A DNA stretch of 64,000 bases from Maylandia zebra (Eukaryota > Chordata > Actinopteri > Cichliformes > Cichlidae). The notes beneath the pieces are model-generated. The model made no database searches, was not told where the DNA came from, and saw only the letters and a program-made list of their open reading frames with translations. Every line of letters begins with the position of its first letter. Position 1 is the first letter of the stretch. The position numbers and the translations under genes are program-made. The DNA lies in assembly GCF_041146795.1 (NCBI RefSeq), contig NC_135185.1, positions 23,084,529 to 23,148,528 on the forward strand, given 5' to 3'. This document shows, piece after piece, positions 1 through 13,700 of this stretch.

Positions 1-2101
1 ACGGGGCTTACATCTGGGACTCTCCACCCTTTGACCCTAGAACTGAAGAAGCTTTTCGGATGAGAGGTGAAACATCTTGAAGCAACTTAAAGAAGTGTAG
101 ACGCTGTTCTTTCCAAGCTCCTTAGAGTAGCTGTGAAAACGCCCTAAGAAGTGGTGTGTGTCTACCTATCATTACACCTCAGCTTAGAACTCCCAGTCAT
201 TACAGTACTTGTCTATTCGATGAACTCTGATACACTGTAGCAAACAATACCAAATGTATGCGTCTGAAGCACAGACGGGGCACTCACCTGTGTTTCTTCA
301 TGAGATCTGGGCTTCTCACACCTCGTCAGTGATTTCCGCAGTCTGAGTAAACCTGCTACCCGAGCCACAGTCTTCTTCATGAAGCTGATGACGACATCTG
401 AAAGACAGGACACCACAAATCACGATCACTGAATTCCACGTCAGGAAGCAAAAAATATTAAGCAGTTTTATATTCTAACAAACCTCTTTTGCGTCTTTTC
501 ACTTCGACTTGCTCACTCTGGCAAACACTCTCTGCAACATGCACGCTGTAATAACAGAAAATGGTTCGAAATGAGTGGTTTTTAAAAATACATAATCTTG
601 CAAAGAGATTTTAAAAAAATAAATAAATAAATCTCACGCTACCAGCTGTGGCAACCTTTTGTGAATAAAAGCGCAGAGGAAATGTAGCTATTAATTATGA
701 GGGGATTTCTTTTTGTGTTCTTCTTGAATTCTAACGAGGGTTTAACATCCATTAACCTGGAGGTAATTTGGCAATAGTTCCAAAGGCCATCGCAGATTTG
801 GACAGCCCAAAGTGACGAGTTCAAACATCAATATATTTGCACAAAACCCAAAGATATGTACTTTCTATGAGATAAAGACACAATTTGCATCAACAAATGT
901 TTGAGAAACTGAAACAAGGGTTTTGAATTTATTCATTAGCACTTTTATTTATATACCAGTGACCATACATATTAGCAATGATGCATTCATATAAAATGCA
1001 ACCAATGCTATGTACACAGGAATTCTAGCTACAGCTAATTTGCAGGCATTGGCCCCAGTTAGGTTTTTAAGCCACAACCTGTCAGTACAATCATAAAAAA
1101 AACATAATGAAGAAAACAGCAAGAAAAGACCCATTTCTTGAGACAGACCTTTAACTGTAAAAGAGGACTGTATAAATCTTGTTCTGCATACTGGTAGCTT
1201 GGAGTGATCACTAACTACTCCCACTGTGGGAGGTGCTTTGCTGCTAAATTTTAAAATACTTTGACTAAATTACGCATTTACGTCCATTCACAAATTACAA
1301 AAATACATTTCAAGAAAAAAAATGTATCAAATTCTCAGAGTTTAACATATACTTTTTTCTACCAACAAAATTTACAATGATGCCACTGTATTTGTTTCTT
1401 TTCCAGTCTTTCTAGAGCTTGTTTGTGTACTGATAGTATATACAAACTGCTGACTGTGCTGCCTGAACCCAAACAAAACCATGCAGATATCATTGGGCGA
1501 CCTTTACCAGCAGGCTTACAAAATCAGTTAAAATTACTCTCAAGTCTGCCGTGCTGTGCTACAGTAGCAAGCTACTGGATTTAAATAGGATTTTAAACAA
1601 AAATAAGTTAATATTGGAACGGTCATAATAGTTTGTTTTAGACTACTTCCGCTTTCGCTATGAGTGTACTTGATATTAAATGTGATGTGGGTGTCCACTG
1701 ACACCGTTATAAACATACTGTCAGCAAACTTCAGTAAAATAGTTTTTTAAAATTCACCTGCTGTGAATAAACAAATTCCATCTAAAGTTAACTCAAAACT
1801 TAATGTTAGCTAGCTGGAAGGGTGAATGACTGCCCTCAACAATCCAAACAAATGATTAAATGGCCAACGAAGTGTGAACTATTTAGGACTGAAAAAAATA
1901 TAGACCATTTTCAATCACCGACCTCTGGTAGTTCCGTTTAGCGGGTCTGCAGTGACTCTCCTGCCGCCAAGCTGCTGTTTTTACGCCTGGTCGCGTGGGT
2001 ACCTCTGCGCTAACGCTACCTTTCCCAGGCCACTCCGTGGGGTTTTGCCCCGTAATGGGCTCAAACAGCGACGAGAATCCGCCAAGTATCCATCCATACA
2101 T
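1..2101 (-). CDS. Unidentified gene, first exons only (runs off the left edge)
   Basis: Three or four exons join in phase. Exon 1 is 2020-2101: it starts at the ATG at 2101 (MYGWILGGFSSLFEPITG...) and ends at a donor after 2020. Exon 2 is 484-531 (...QSEQVEVKRRKR) after a TTGCAG acceptor. Exon 3 is 288-397 (DVVISFMKKTVARVAGLLRL...) with a CAG/GTGAGT donor. A possible exon 4 (1-36) follows a TTCTAG acceptor and stays open. Phases match at each joint (1, 1, 0), which supports a real gene. The product would start with a short amphipathic hydrophobic stretch followed by a basic patch. The MY-W opening and basic run recall the N-terminus of the SUMO protease SENP2, but this is far too little to name it. 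It lies downstream of pcnt on the same strand. Confidence 0.45.
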
Positions 2102-2440
2102 CCCAGACAAATACGAGAAAATTGTAACGACGTTTTCAATGCGGTCCAGGACTATTTCTCCACAGGCAAGATGTCAAACCGCAATCTACGACACACCGCC
2201 CACCATTAGCTTAGCTTAGCATTAGCGTCGCTGTGCTGAAACGCCAACAACGTCCGTCATTCCGTGTTGACGTTCTGCGAAGGGCAAACGTTTTACACAC
2301 CAAAACAAAACGAGTGGGCGGTGTTCTAAAGTGTAAAGTCTAAAGACGACAGATAAAATACTAAACATAAAGCATCGTGGCGGAGATAATAAACAAACGA
2401 ACCCCTGATCACGGAGTGGTATCTTTGGCAGCTTTCTCAT
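1900..2440 (-). promoter_or_regulatory. CpG-rich start region of the left-edge gene
   Basis: This stretch is much richer in CG dinucleotides than the AT-rich DNA around it and surrounds the proposed first coding exon. That is the usual look of a vertebrate CpG-island promoter. Short reading frames on both strands here look like by-products of the CpG-rich composition. I see no TATA box I would defend. Confidence 0.4.
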
Positions 2441-2989
2441 TAGGAGAGCAAGTGGGAGAAGTTAGAGCATGGATTTCTTTAGATTTATTTAAAGATTGGT
2501 TTCATTTAATCTAAATCACAATTTCAGCGTTATTTACTTCTTACAAAGCTGACAGCAAACCTCTAGCATAGGTCCATTCTTTGTTACATAATACTAAATC
2601 AGCATACGGAAAAAAAAGAAAAAAAAACCCAAATACCTCAGTATTCTAACCTCTCTCAAATGTGGCTGTCATTAATAGTTGATTTAGTGGCTGATGTTTC
2701 TGTTACTAATGTAATAATGTGTATTTAAAAATTCCTATTTTTGTAGAAAATGTAAAGAGACCAAAAATAAAACTACCCAATTAGAAGTTCCTTACTGACT
2801 GGATTTACCTTTGTACAGCTTTAGTATACCAAAATGCTCACTGCTTTACTCTGTGCACTAAAAACTTCCTGTTTTAAATCAACTCTTTATTAAGCCTAAC
2901 AGTGGACTACAAACAGAACTAAAACACCCCGCCATTGTTCAATATTTATCAGGATACCTGTGTTTTGAGATTTTGCAAGAAACACTCCA
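2441..2989. other. Intergenic, nothing recognised
   Basis: AT-rich sequence between the promoter of the left-edge gene and the polyadenylation region of pcnt. No exon, repeat or RNA gene was recognised. Confidence 0.5.
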
Positions 2990-3007
2990 TCTGGTTCATA
3001 GTCACAC

Positions 3008-3013
3008 TTTATT
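3008..3013 (-). terminator. pcnt: Likely pcnt polyadenylation signal
   Basis: AATAAA on the minus strand, about 360 bases beyond the pcnt stop codon at 3373-3375. The 3' UTR would therefore run from 3372 to roughly 2990. Other AT-rich hexamers occur nearby, so the exact cleavage site is inferred. Confidence 0.5.
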
Positions 3014-3372
3014 TACTTTATGATAAAAACAACATGGACGTGGTTTACATTTTATAATGGTGCACAAGTTTAGCACAGATCTTAGACTTAGAGTATAAAA
3101 CTAGTGCATTTAGTAACACGTGTGGAGAACATTAACACCATTTACAGTTACAGAGCACAAAAAAAGCAAACAGTGTTTGAGAAACAGTGTATAAAGAGTG
3201 ACTTTCAAAATATTGGCAGTACACAGGATAGAAAAATTACCCTCCAAAAATAATTAAAAAATAATTTAGTATAAAAGTCAGGAAACTTATAATTTCTATA
3301 CATTTCTACAAGATGTAAGGCATGAGCAGTTTTGAAACAATATGCAGGCAGATTCAGTCTTTAGATTTCAGG

Positions 3373-3404
3373 CTACTTTGGATCAGGCAGGAGACCAGAT
3401 GAAC
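3373..3404 (-). other. pcnt: pcnt last coding exon (32 nt) after a 2.5 kb intron
   Basis: The exon-59 donor CAAG/GTGAGT at 5872 leaves one base over. The acceptor TTTCTGTAG before 3404 restores the frame and gives ...[14 protein letters not shown] and TAG. LLPDPK lines up with VLPDS near the end of human PCNT (GGVLPDSTSKK), which supports the joint. Confidence 0.75.
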
Positions 3405-4690
3405 CTACAGAAAGGGGAGAAGAAGAAAAATTAGATGCAGCAACAAAACTGGCACCTTACATAAACAGGAACCAAGCTAGAGTTTAAAATGGTCTTGACT
3501 AGAAGTTCCTTTCAGTAAACGGAAAACTACTAAATAACTACTACAACTAGTTAATAAACAAAATACTTGACTTTTAAAATTATGACAATGTACTGAAAAA
3601 TAGCACTGACATAATTCTTGTTAGAGAACTGCATCTCTAGCTCTAAGACTAAAAGCAGTAAGGCACAGGAGCATTGATGGCGAAAGTTATGAGATAAGTA
3701 GATGAGCATGTGCCACTATTCCCTCAAAATTTCAGAGTGCACCTCAAAACAGTTCAACATTTACACAAACAAAGTTAAATAAAACAAGACATAAAAACAA
3801 ATGTAGCTGAAATGGAATAAACTATTCCACTCAGTGACTTCATGCTCTGCAGGGTTTTGCATCCACGTTATGCATCTACTGCACCAGCTTAACCTCTTTT
3901 CTTCACACATACAGAGCCACCTGGGCTTCAGACATTGTACTCGATGTAACTATGTACCTCCTTTGTTCTACTTTTCCAGATGCATTCAACTCGTTCACCG
4001 TGTTGACAGGAAGCTCTGCCATGTGCTCAGCCATGGTTTAAATCTTGAATCATCACTTATTATGGCATCATCATGCCTCAGTATCACATTTCTGACAGCT
4101 TAGCTTCTCACTGCATTGACAGCCAGATCTCACAGCACACCACATGACATGTCTCTCAAAAATTATTATTTAATACGTTTGAATTCAATTTTATAGAACA
4201 ACCCTGCAGGACATGTACATTTCCAGACCAAAGTTATCCCCTGTAATAGACTGTGCTCGGTGACTAGTGACAAGTCAGTCCCTGAGCACTGTGCTACTTT
4301 GTCCTTCAGTGGAGTGAGTGTGTTACACTCACACTCACCTGGCCCATATAGGTAAAGGGGCGACAAGCAGCTCAGGTACAGCCAAGTCCCGTTCTCTTGC
4401 AGCCAGTGCTGCCGATAACCAATCATATCAGGGGAACAGGGTGACTGTAGTTTCCTTTCCTCTTTGGGGGGTGGGGATAAATGAGTCTTGTTTACTAGGT
4501 CGGAAGATGACAGAGCACAGGTTTTGTGGGATGTGGAAACAATTTTATTTCATTTTTTTTTAAACCAGTATGGTCCCGGGGGGGGGGAGAAAAAAAAATC
4601 AATCAATCTATATATATCTCTCTATCTCTCTATATATATCTCTCTATCTCTCTATAGATATCTCTCTATCTCTCTATAGATATCTCTCTA

Positions 4691-4760
<70 letters not shown>

Positions 4761-7700
4761 TATATATCTCTCCATCTCTATATCTCTATATCTCTCCATC
4801 TCTATATCTATATATCTATCTATATCTATATATCTATCTATATCTATATATCTATCTATATCTATATATCTATATCTGAATGGTTAACTGACTTGCACCA
4901 GACTAATGGCTATAAAAATGCATAGGAAACATCTCCCAGAAACAGGGTGATTTATTTAGGAGACATGCATGAAGCACCAGGATCAGCTCACACAACATTT
5001 ATCTTTTTAGAGGGTTGCTAAGTCACACAGTCAGATTCACAAATTCTTTCAATGGCAGACAAAGCAGACTAGAATGCTCATGCCTGCAATACATTTTAAC
5101 AGAATTTTCAGGTACCTGGGAGTTTCTTCAACAGCACAAAGTGCATTTATATATGCAAAAAGCCCAACATGGTCTCCTTTATGTAGGGAACCAGCAAGCT
5201 TTTGCTTCCCAGGCAAAAGCTCCCCGGCATAACTCCTTCAGGGTTATGTCGGGGAAGGGCATCTGGCATAAAACCTTGCCAAATCAAACATGTGGAGCAA
5301 CCTGCTGTGGTGACCAGGGAGCAGCTGAAAGTCATTTTAAAGAGCCCGATACAATTTAGTCACTTGTCAGTAAAGCCGTCTCGTGGCTGGTTGGTTAATT
5401 TGGTTTAGGGCACTTCCAAGAGAGATGATTGTGTGACTCTTTCCTCCCTTTTCCATGTTTACAAGTATTATCTTGTGTTCTTTAGAGTGTACTGAAAGTA
5501 CACTTGGGCCATTCCTAGGCTACTATTGTGTAGTCTGATGCTGGTACAAGTGCTATATCCCAGTGCCCTGAAACATCTTCCAGTTTGATATTCAAATAAA
5601 TTAAGTGTTCAGAACCCCTTAAATTGTGCTCAATAAGGCAAACCCAATGCTGTCAGTGTTGAGCTGTTTGAAGACCATCACCACAGTGTTTTCTCTCAAG
5701 CCTGTGCACTGCTCAATCTGTCATGGTTTGCTATGGCCAAGCAGACATACAGCAACAGTGTTCCCACCTGTAAACCAATGAACTTACCATTAGGGATACA
5801 CCCTGTGTTCGCAGTGAATACCTTATAACCCCCCCCCCTCTCCCCTCTTTCGTATTCTAAATGCTACTCACCTTGCTTGGCTCCCACCAACCGCTGCTGG
5901 ACTTTCTCTAGATGACGGATATATTCTGTCAGGGATTGTTCTGGATCCTGAGCTGTTCCACCTGATTGTACAGAGGCCAAAGGGGTACTGGAGTGTGACC
6001 TGAAGAGTGTAGAAAGCGTATTTAAGAAGACGAAAAAAAACCTAAAAACTAATTGAATCATATCAGTTTCTAATAAAATCTGCTAAGCGAGGCCAAACCT
6101 GTGGCGCAGCCTGAAGGGCGATTTGCTGGGTGGGACGAGCGCTGACAGAGTGTCTATGTAGATGGCGCTGCTGTCTCGGATCTGCGTCGGGTCAGAATTT
6201 GATCTTGGCTGCTGCTGCCTTAAAACTTCAGCTTTAGGCCCTGCCAGGAACAATAAAATTAAATTACCTATGCACTCATACTCACTTGGATAATACACGC
6301 AAGTCTAAACTATGTAGACAGAGCTGACCTGGAGCATGCCCATTGACAACCCCAGTTGATAATCTTCGGATTGCTTTCTGCCATTTCCTCGTCAGGAACC
6401 TCATTCTGAAAAAGTGCATGGAATTAACTAATAATCTCTGCCTTCTAGGGAATACAACTAATATGTATATGATGATACATTTCTTACCTTGAGACCGCAA
6501 TTATGACTTGCACTGCAGCCCTAAATCGTCCGAGGGGTCTACGCTTGGAGGAGACTGGGGGTGAGGGTCGAGCTCCCATGTGAGCGATAAGACACAGCGT
6601 GGCTTGTTCACACTCCTGGAATCCTCCTATCAGCAGCAGCAAGTAACGCTTCTGGTACACCAGAGCTTTCCTGAAGCTCTCAGCTCGCAGGTAGCGCTCA
6701 TAGTAACGCTGAAGCTGCAAATCAAGCAAACGCTGTCAACATTTCATCCCTATACAACCAACAGCGTACAGCGAAGCCAGAAATGGCAATTAGGTCCTTT
6801 GGAGTCAATATCTGTTCTTGAAAAGCTGTTGCAAAAATGGTTATTACACCCCTAATTTATCCTGATGTGCTGCCTACTGACCTTGCTCTGGCTGGATATG
6901 TCGTAGACAGGCCTATTTTCGGTTTCCGCGGTGACCTTGGCGAGCTCATTCTCTGTGCGGCGCAGTTGTCGCTCCAGGCAGGTGAGTTTGTGTTTGAGAG
7001 TGGCCCTCTCCTGGCTCAGTGATGTCACACGCTCTGTCAACTCAGAGTTCTCCTTCAGTAACGTCTCCAACAGGTTGGAAGACGACTTGGACGGCGTCTA
7101 AGGTGAGAAAAAGTTCATTTAGCAATGATTACATGTGCTAAAATGTAATCCTAATGAAAAACTTTGTCACAATAGTTTGGATTCCTCATAGGGATTAAAG
7201 CACTTGAATACCTGCTGGTGCTGCTTTAACACTCCTGCCTGGCCACCATCAGTATGGAGGTTGGTGTGGGGGTGCTGGAAAGGTTCAGCTTCGCGTTGTT
7301 GTCCCGCTGTTTGTCCAGACAGGCGCTGAGCAGCCATCTCTCTCTCGTCTCTTTCCAGCTCTGCCAGAGTGCGCTGCAGCTCCTGCATACGCTGCTGGTC
7401 CTGCTGCCTCAACAACTCCAACTCACACTAAAGTCAGAAATGTTCACAATGATGTGTCTGTATGGATTTGCATAGGCAGTGAGTACACTAGAGAAGATTT
7501 GGGCTGATGCATCTTACCAGTTTGCTGTTGATCCTCTCCTGTCGCCTCTCTCTTTCCATCTGCTCTTGCATCTCCTTCCTCTTTTCCCTTTCCCACTGCT
7601 CCTCCCTCTCCCTCTCTTTGTCCTTCAGCACTCGGAGTCTCTCCTTCAGCTCTGCGAGTTCCACCCCTTGGCGCCTGGACTGCTCTCGCTCCACCTCTAA

Positions 7701-10700
7701 AGCCTGGTTTGCTTCCTGTTTCTGCTCCTTCAGAGTCTCAATTGTGATACGATTTCGGGTGGCTGCTTCCTGCTCCTTCTGAAGCTCCTCCCTCCTCGTT
7801 CTGTCCTCTTCTTCCCATCGCCTCCTGCTCTGTAGTAACTCTGCCCTCAGTCTGTCCGCCACAGCTGCCAACTCCTCCCCTTGCCTTCGCTCTTGCTCTA
7901 GCTGGGAGCGCAAGTCCGAGATGAACTTCCTGTCTCTTGCAGCGTCGGCATCATGTCTACGGCTGAGCTCATCCACCTGCCTGGAGCAGCGGTCTTGCTC
8001 TTCATCAAGCTTCCTGTGAGAATCTGCAAGCTTCGAGTGAATTTCAGTCAAGCGAGTTTCTGCTTCAGTCAGCAGGAGCTCCTGACGAGTCTTTTCTTGC
8101 AAGCTGAGCTCTTGTTGCTGGGAAGAAAGTTTGCGTTCATCTTCTAGCTCCTTCTGAGTGTCCTCCAGGCGTTTCTCTAGCAGCAAACAGCGGGACTGTT
8201 CAATCTGAAGTTCTTGTCTCAGGTTGCTACAGGCCACCCTTTCCTGCTCCACCTGCCCCTTTAGAGACATGACCTCTGACCTCAGCTTCTCAGAAGACAC
8301 CTGTACATTCTAGACAGAGTACATTGCATAAAAACACAAACATTGGGTAGTGATGTTACAAATGTAGCGAACTGAAGTTTTCTGTACGAATAGAAAATTT
8401 TAGTAGTGTCCATTTTTAGTGCTCTCTTACCTCTCTCCTTTCCTCCTCCTCCCTTCCTTTACGCAGACTTAGAGCCCTCTCCTGCTCCAGTTCTTGTTGA
8501 AGCTCACACACTCTGGCCTGCTCTCTCCTCAAAGCTTCCTCAGCCTCTTCTATTGTCAGCCTGAAGAAAATTGGTCATTTCCAACTTTACCATAGTTACA
8601 TTTAGACTAAAACATTAAAAAAAAAAAGTTTAGGAAAGGGGCCCTTTAACATGCCTCAACAATGAAGTTGAAACCCATCTGATATGCAAAATGCTGATTC
8701 ACAGGGGAGGCCTGTTTAAGTGCCTGTATTCTGAGCAGGTAATACATACCTGAGCGACATCGTTTTGTTCTTCTGCTCTTGCTGAGCGTCATGTGCACAT
8801 TTGAGTTGTTTCTGGCTCTCCTCCAGCTCTGCCCTCAGTTGGGATTCATCCCGTCGTTCAGTCTGCAATTGATCTCTGTGCCAGTTACTGTCAACTCTGT
8901 CATCAGTCTGAGAAAGATGGTGAAAAAAAAAAAAAAAAAAAGATTTATACAGATACAAGGTAAGTTAATGCACCATGTTAAGTTAAACTCATCTTACACC
9001 TGAATGAAAAATAATATCTTCATGCCAATAACCGATTTAAAACAAATTATCCTTTAAATAGAAGAAATTTTGAACCAGCGCTTGAAACTCACTTGGGAGT
9101 GTCTTTGTGCCATTCGACAGAGCAGCTCTCTGAGTGCAATCACAGTCTCCTGCAATGCCCTCTTCTCCTGCTGCCAGCTCATGGGAGGATTAGATGATTT
9201 ATCTTGGTGGTGCAGTACAGCAGAGCCATCTTCAGCATGATGCTGCGACAGACTCAGTGAGCAGGCTTTTAAGTCCAACACATGAGACTGTGCTGATGGA
9301 TTGACACGACGCTGAGACAAGGTCAGAATTCTGCAGCTTTCTTGATAAACTTTCTTCAACAGTCCCTGCGTGAAGAAAGTGAAGTGAAGAAAAATCTGGC
9401 TTTTTGTTAGTTTAACATGTTTATCAAATGTGTGTGAAGCCTACCTGAAGCTCAGGTGACAACAGATCATCACTGTAGCTCATACTGCCCGCAGCACTGT
9501 CCGTGTTAGCGGTGGGGTCAACTCCTCTACAGCGGAGGTACTCAATAAACTGAGCATCCAGTCTCTCAGTCTGCTCCAACTCCAGTCTCAGCCTAGCACC
9601 CAGTTCTGAACTCACATCTGAATAAGAGGAGAACAGCGACGTTCAGCTGCCTTTATGCAGAATATCCAGATATAAAAGTGACTCAAAATCCTCACAAGTC
9701 ACAGGTGTGGAAATACTCACTGCTGCCATATCCGTCACTGGCCCATTCAGGTGCCGACAAGGAAGAGGTGGAGCCAAGTGGTGAGGAAGGAGTCGTTAGG
9801 TCAAGTCCTTCCAATTCACGTACCTGTGAACAAGAAAACATAATAATCTGAGTGAGAACTGAAACCAAAAGAAATGAACACATGGTTTACATATCTGAGC
9901 TCGAACTACATACTTTATCGGCATCCAGTGAATCGAGGATGGAGTAGTTCTCAGACACTGACACAGAGCGTGGCGAGTGGGAACTCTGTGTAGCTGGGTC
10001 TGGGGTGATCGTCCTGGAGTGTGAAGGAGGCTCCATTACAACCCTGGGAGAGGGTTTGACCTGGGGGAGGTCCAGGCCTGTGTTATTCAAGCCACTGAGC
10101 TCAGAGGTGTGGAAACGTTCAAGGATTCGGTCCTCAGAGCACTCGAGTCTTCTTAAAACCTCCGGAGAGCTCAGAGAGTCTTCGTGGTGAGACACAATGT
10201 CCTCGAAAGCTCCGACAGAAATATCTGACAGCGAAAGAAAAGAAAAAAAGATCAGTATGAGAACATGTTTCTGTTAAAATGTTCAGGGGGCTCTATAAAT
10301 CATGTTTTAAACAAAGTTTGCATTTCTTATTTTAAAACCCAAATTCCACTGTTCCTTGTAAACATAAAAGGCTAGGTCAAATAGATTTCCATTGTCATTG
10401 CTTTTTATAGGCTTGCACATAATCATAAATCAATATTTACCCTCACACAATCAGTGCAAAGACTTATTTAGTGCTCACCCTTATGTGGGTATCCCTGAAG
10501 TGTGTCCTGTTGGCCCTGCTGTCGGAGCTGCTGCAGCTCTCTCTGCTGATAGGCCAATTCCTCCTCCTGTGCAGCCAAGTCCTCCTGAACGCTTTGAAGT
10601 TCTGCCTTCAGTTGTTGGTTGTCTGCTTCAAGGTCAATGAGAGCACGATCTTTGGTCTGCCAGAGAAATTGTGACATTAAAACGCAGCAGTCAAGCTTCA

Positions 10701-13700
10701 AGCACTCAGACCACCACATTAAAACCACTATACATCTTATCTGATAATGTGTGGTCCACTCCGATTCCCACCTGAACTTCCTCATGCAGTTTTTCAGCCC
10801 TTTCTGTACTGGTACTCAGACCCTGTCTCAGTGCAGTCAGCTCTGTCCTCAGAGCCTGATGTTCTTCCTTGAGCTTGGACAGCTCAACCTCCTTTTGTCT
10901 CAAGGCAGTGTCTGCTTTAGCCAAGGTCTCCTCAGCATGGGTCTGAAGTGGAAGAAAGACATCCACAGAAACATTAAGTGTCATATCACACCCCTTTTCC
11001 TTTAGCCCCCCCCCAAAAAAGAAAACATACACAAACCTTATATAACCAGATTTAAACACTTTCAAATATAACAGCATTTTACTGAGTATAGTCAGTGTAT
11101 GCATCTGTTGCATAAGCTGTAATCTTTCACTCGCATTACAAAAAACTACATCAATGTAACATGAAGAGAGAAATTTGCCAAAAGCAGCTGTGAACTAGTA
11201 AAAAACAAAAACAACAAGCTCCGATAAAATGCAGAGACATGCTACAAAGTAACCAGTGCATTAAATAAGTCATGCTCTCTTTTCTTACCACATCCTGCCA
11301 AGTTAGAACAAAACACGAAAAATAAAGTGCAACACAGCTTTAAAAGCCAGTGCTACCAAAGATTTTCTTCCTGCTTCCTCTTTTTAATGTCACTTCCTCT
11401 GTGCGGGTCAAGATTTTGCTATCTCTCAGTGCTGCGCCACGTCACAACAGCAACGCCCCTAATTATAACCAGATGTGGTCTTGCGGCACAGCTGTATGCT
11501 TCGGAGGGGAAAGAAAAAGAAAAGCAGCAGCAAAATATTTCCTGTTTCGTACTGAGGCTTGTTTAATTTTAAAGAGGTTGCTGGACAACTGACATTTTTG
11601 AAAAATAACTCTTTTGAGTGACAATAAACAGATTTGTTCAGTGAAACTATTACAATTTTAAAAACTGAAGATTAGAGCATGTTTTACTGCTCTGTTTAAT
11701 GAAATACTCAAACAGTTAAAACATTTTAATATTATATGGTTATTACAGATTGAATGATAAATTGAGCGATTCTTGTATAGCACTTTTCTACTCTCCTGCA
11801 GCACTCAAAGCGGTTTATACAAACGTGTCTCATTCACCCATTCATACAAGCACTTTTTTCCTATGCTGAAATGCTTTTAATCCAACAGTCACACATGTTC
11901 ATACTCCAATGAATGTGTCAGACTAGAGCAGCCAGGGATCGAACCACCAACCTTCCAATTGTACATACACACAAAGACAGTAAAGGTTTATGGGAGACAG
12001 AAATATGGTCGACGTATCCGCAAATTAGACCATCACTGATGACAGATAGCTGTGTTCAAAGTGAATGAGCCAATAATAAGGTTTGTTCTTTAAAACTAAA
12101 CCAACACCTACCAGCACTTCCTTTTGAGCCTCTTCTTGACTGGTTTCGTTTTCGTTTAGCTTAACTGTCAGGTCCTGGATGAGGGCTCTCAGTGAAGTCA
12201 CTTCCTGTTGTAGCTTTTCAATTTCCTCTTGGAGCTGGCCCTCTCTCCTCCTCAGTGCCTCACGTTCAGCAGAAAGCTCCCCCTTCACAGTCTCCAGGGT
12301 TTTAATTCTTGCCCTTTCCTGAGCCACCTGTTCCTCCATATCGACCACCTCTGCTCGTAGCTCCTGGACTTGTCTCTCAAGAGTGAGACTGCTTTCTCTG
12401 AGGATGCCCATTTCCATTTCCATCTCCGTCTCCTTTGTTTTTAGAGTTTTGATCTCTCGCACCCTCTCCTCTTCATTAGTCTGGAGTTCCAAAACCTGAG
12501 AGCTGAGGCGGGCTTTTTCCTCCTGCAGGGTACCCGCCTCTTCTGCTTGAACTTTCCAGCCGTTCCGCTCCTCCTCTGATAGCTTCCTCTTCTCCCTCTC
12601 CTCTTCTAGCTGGGCTGTGACCTCTTCCAGCTCAGTTTCCTTCAGGGAGAGGAGACTTTGGATTTCATCTGACTTTTCTCTCTCAGCTTTTAGCCTCTTT
12701 CCAAATTCTTCCCCGTGCCCTCTGTACTCTTCCTCCTGGGTGAGCAGTAATCGTTCCAGTCCCTCTTTCTCTGCCACTGCAGTCTCGAGTTGACTCTGAA
12801 GGGCCTTGATACGAGAACGAAGAGATCGGGAGGCGGTAGAATGAGTCAGGCTGAGTTCATGCTTTAGGCTGTTCGGCCCCGCTTTCTTCTCTTGTTCTTG
12901 GATGGTATCGTTTTGAGGTTCGGGGCTGGGGGCGGGTGAAGGATTGATGCTGTCACCGTCCTGAGAGTCACTGACTTCATGCAGGTTGGGTCCCAGGGTG
13001 GCGAGTTCTGCTTGCAGCGTACTGATTACCTCGTGAAGGCGCTCCTCTTCTTCCTGTTTGTCTTGGCGCACTCTTGTGATTTCAGATTTAAGATGTTCCA
13101 CCTGTGAGCGCAGATCTTCAAGCTCAGCTTCCAGAACCTTTTATCAAAAAAAAAAACCAATCAAAACGATTCCATTAAAAATAAATCATGGCCTCACCAG
13201 GTATGTGCACTCAAATATTTAGTTAGCGTTTACACTGACCTTGTTATCGCTGGTATTCTCAAGTTCCTGTTCCAGTCTTTGGAGTTCACTGTTGAGGTGG
13301 TCGATCTCGTGGTTTTTCTCCTGAAGAAGTGCTGAAGGGAGCGTCTCTTCATCCATTTCATCTTCTTTGCAAAGTTGCTCCTTTTCCTCCTTAAGTATCG
13401 TCAGGGCAGACACATTTTCCTGGAATTGGTGGTGCATTATCAGTTATCCTCAGATTCAACTGTTTTTCAAGTAACCATAATGAGTGTAACTGAGGAAATA
13501 TTAAATAGAGAAAAAATAAATCTGCTGCAAAACCAGAAAAACTGATATTTAAAAAAATTAAAAAAATGTTATCGATGCGTTTTAAACTGTAAAAACCTGT
13601 GATTCACGGTACAGGGCTAGCTCAGAGCAGCAGATAAAACAGTCTTCCCATCTGCACTGCTTCACTCAGTCACATTTAAAAAAAAATAATAATAATTTAA

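Noticed and set aside
639-824. Minus-strand frame between exons 1 and 2 of the left-edge gene
   Set aside because: Not needed for phase, lacks good splice sites and looks like intron sequence.
4570-4887. 105-residue open frame of Ile, Tyr, Ser and Leu
   Set aside because: It is the translation of the TATC/AT microsatellite.
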